Assembly: GCF_030503855.1 (NCBI RefSeq)
Contig: NZ_CP129971.1
Span: 875,501-939,500, forward strand
Length of the DNA: 64,000 nt
Source of the DNA: Marivirga salinae
GTDB taxonomy: Bacteria > Bacteroidota > Bacteroidia > Cytophagales > Cyclobacteriaceae
Reading direction: 5' to 3'
This document shows positions 63,427-64,000 of this stretch, one piece after another. The translations under genes and the position numbers were made by a program. The notes below the pieces were generated by a model. That model ran no database searches. It was not told where the DNA came from and worked only from the letters and a program-made list of their open reading frames with translations. Position 1 is the first letter of the stretch, and the number at the start of each line of letters is the position of its first letter.

Positions 63427-64000
63427 ATGGCAAAAAGAAGAAAAAGCGAACCGCTTAATGAGGAAGAGAAAAAGCCACTCAACAAAGAAAATTTTAAAAA
63501 GCTTACGGGAGTTTTTCAATTTATAAAGCCCTACAAAGGCTACTTTATAGCTGGGCTATTTTTCTTACTAATTTCCAGTACAACACTTTTAGCCTTGCCT
63601 TATGTAATGGGTAAAATTGTGGATGTTGCTCAAGGGAGGACTTCTGGAGTTTTTACTGGAATAAACAGAGTAGCTTTAATCTTAATCGGTATTTTGGCTG
63701 TCCAGAGTTTCTTTTCATTTTTTAGAGTTTATTTATTTGCTCAAGTAAGTGAAAGAGCAATGGCAGATGTACGTGCTAAGCTTTATACTAAATTGATGAG
63801 TTTACCCATGACCTTTTATGACAAGAGCAGAGTGGGTGAATTGGTCAGCAGAATAACATCTGATGTGTCCTTGCTACAAGATACTTTCTCTATCACTCTC
63901 GCAGAGTTTATTCGTCAGGTTTCCACTTTAATAATTGGGGCAGGTATTATATTTTACTTTACTCCAAAACTTGCTGCTTTCATGATTGCCACTTTTCCTG
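63427..64000 (+). CDS. ABC exporter (fused membrane/ATPase type), 5' part only
   Basis: The frame opens at ATG 63427 and runs to the window edge, about 191 codons. After a charged N-terminus (AKRRKSEPLNEEEKKPL) it shows the type-1 ABC exporter membrane region: helix 1 near residues 37-58 (GYFIAGLFFLLISSTTLLAL), helix 2 near 83-100, and the intracellular loop SERAMADVRAKLYTKLMSLPMTFYDKSRVGELVSRI typical of the family. The nucleotide-binding domain lies outside the window. MsbA-like lipid or drug export is possible but unproven. Confidence 0.85.
   Translation, partial: MAKRRKSEPLNEEEKKPLNKENFKKLTGVFQFIKPYKGYFIAGLFFLLISSTTLLALPYVMGKIVDVAQGRTSGVFTGINRVALILIGILAVQSFFSFFRVYLFAQVSERAMADVRAKLYTKLMSLPMTFYDKSRVGELVSRITSDVSLLQDTFSITLAEFIRQVSTLIIGAGIIFYFTPKLAAFMIATFP

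Noticed and set aside
1..64000. CRISPR arrays, tRNA, rRNA, IS elements, prophage
   Set aside because: No regularly spaced repeats, no tRNA-like cloverleaf with T-loop sequence, no rRNA segments and no transposase or integrase motifs were seen on reading.

Overview
The window reads as ordinary chromosomal DNA of an AT-rich member of the Bacteroidota, most likely a free-living marine Cytophagales such as a Marivirga relative. The taxon is an inference. It rests on a fused MurF-alanine racemase, a type IX secretion (T9SS) C-terminal sorting domain on a large nuclease, many SPII lipoproteins, an imelysin/DUF4856 pair, DUF4221, DUF2490 and DUF2975 proteins, weak or absent Shine-Dalgarno sequences, and several promoters of the Bacteroidota TAnnTTTG type. 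I saw no rRNA, tRNA, CRISPR array, transposase, integrase or phage gene.

Layout. 1-2160: an iron-type surface locus on the minus strand (imelysin-like lipoprotein cut by the window edge, DUF4856 lipoprotein, three Fur-like boxes, and an unlisted 53-codon membrane peptide). 2346-7738: fumC, a SPOR-domain coiled-coil protein, a branched terminator, murF-alr, and two small unknowns. 7743-12750 (minus): a frameshifted endonuclease/exonuclease/phosphatase gene, an ABC-2 exporter pair and a GAF sensor-like membrane protein. 12832-15682: an island with a YceI protein, an outer-membrane barrel and a second YceI-like protein behind CRP/FNR-like palindromes. 15736-17693: DUF2975 membrane protein with its XRE regulator, and a DUF4221 lipoprotein. 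17781-21685: sulfate activation (cysQ divergent from cysC-cysD-cysN). 22044-32584: a lipoprotein, recX, a class V aminotransferase, a six-hairpin glycosidase lipoprotein, a 480-residue unknown, an acyl-CoA synthetase and a PQQ-type sugar dehydrogenase. 32809-38796: gltB-gltD behind a palindromic operator candidate. 38874-41074: a TlpA-type thioredoxin gene broken by an in-frame TGA, and two small unknowns. 41272-48234: a CoA-transferase, a fused trehalose-6-P synthase/phosphatase and a secreted modular endonuclease I. 48235-48640: a folded GC-rich repeat-like element. 48641-55624 (mostly minus): gltX with a coupled small protein, DinB, DUF2490, SMP-30, a GDSL esterase (plus strand), DUF721 and recF. 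55734-64000: pdhA, a TPR membrane protein, ribH-lysC, a K+ channel, DUF427, a small membrane protein, dsbD and the start of an ABC exporter.

Functionally this is core metabolism (TCA, glutamate synthesis, sulfur activation, riboflavin, aspartate family, trehalose) mixed with envelope and surface proteins. I found no clear new defence or mobile system. The most noteworthy items are two disrupted genes (a +1 frameshift and an in-frame stop), RNA-scale structures (a three-way-junction terminator, a cloverleaf-like intergenic element, a strong hairpin inside the imelysin reading frame), several operator candidates, and a few small or unknown proteins. Several start codons were moved: alternative upstream starts fall inside a palindrome (12970) or a promoter (15712), or would split a signal peptide from its true start (27255, 31448, 52475, 53483).
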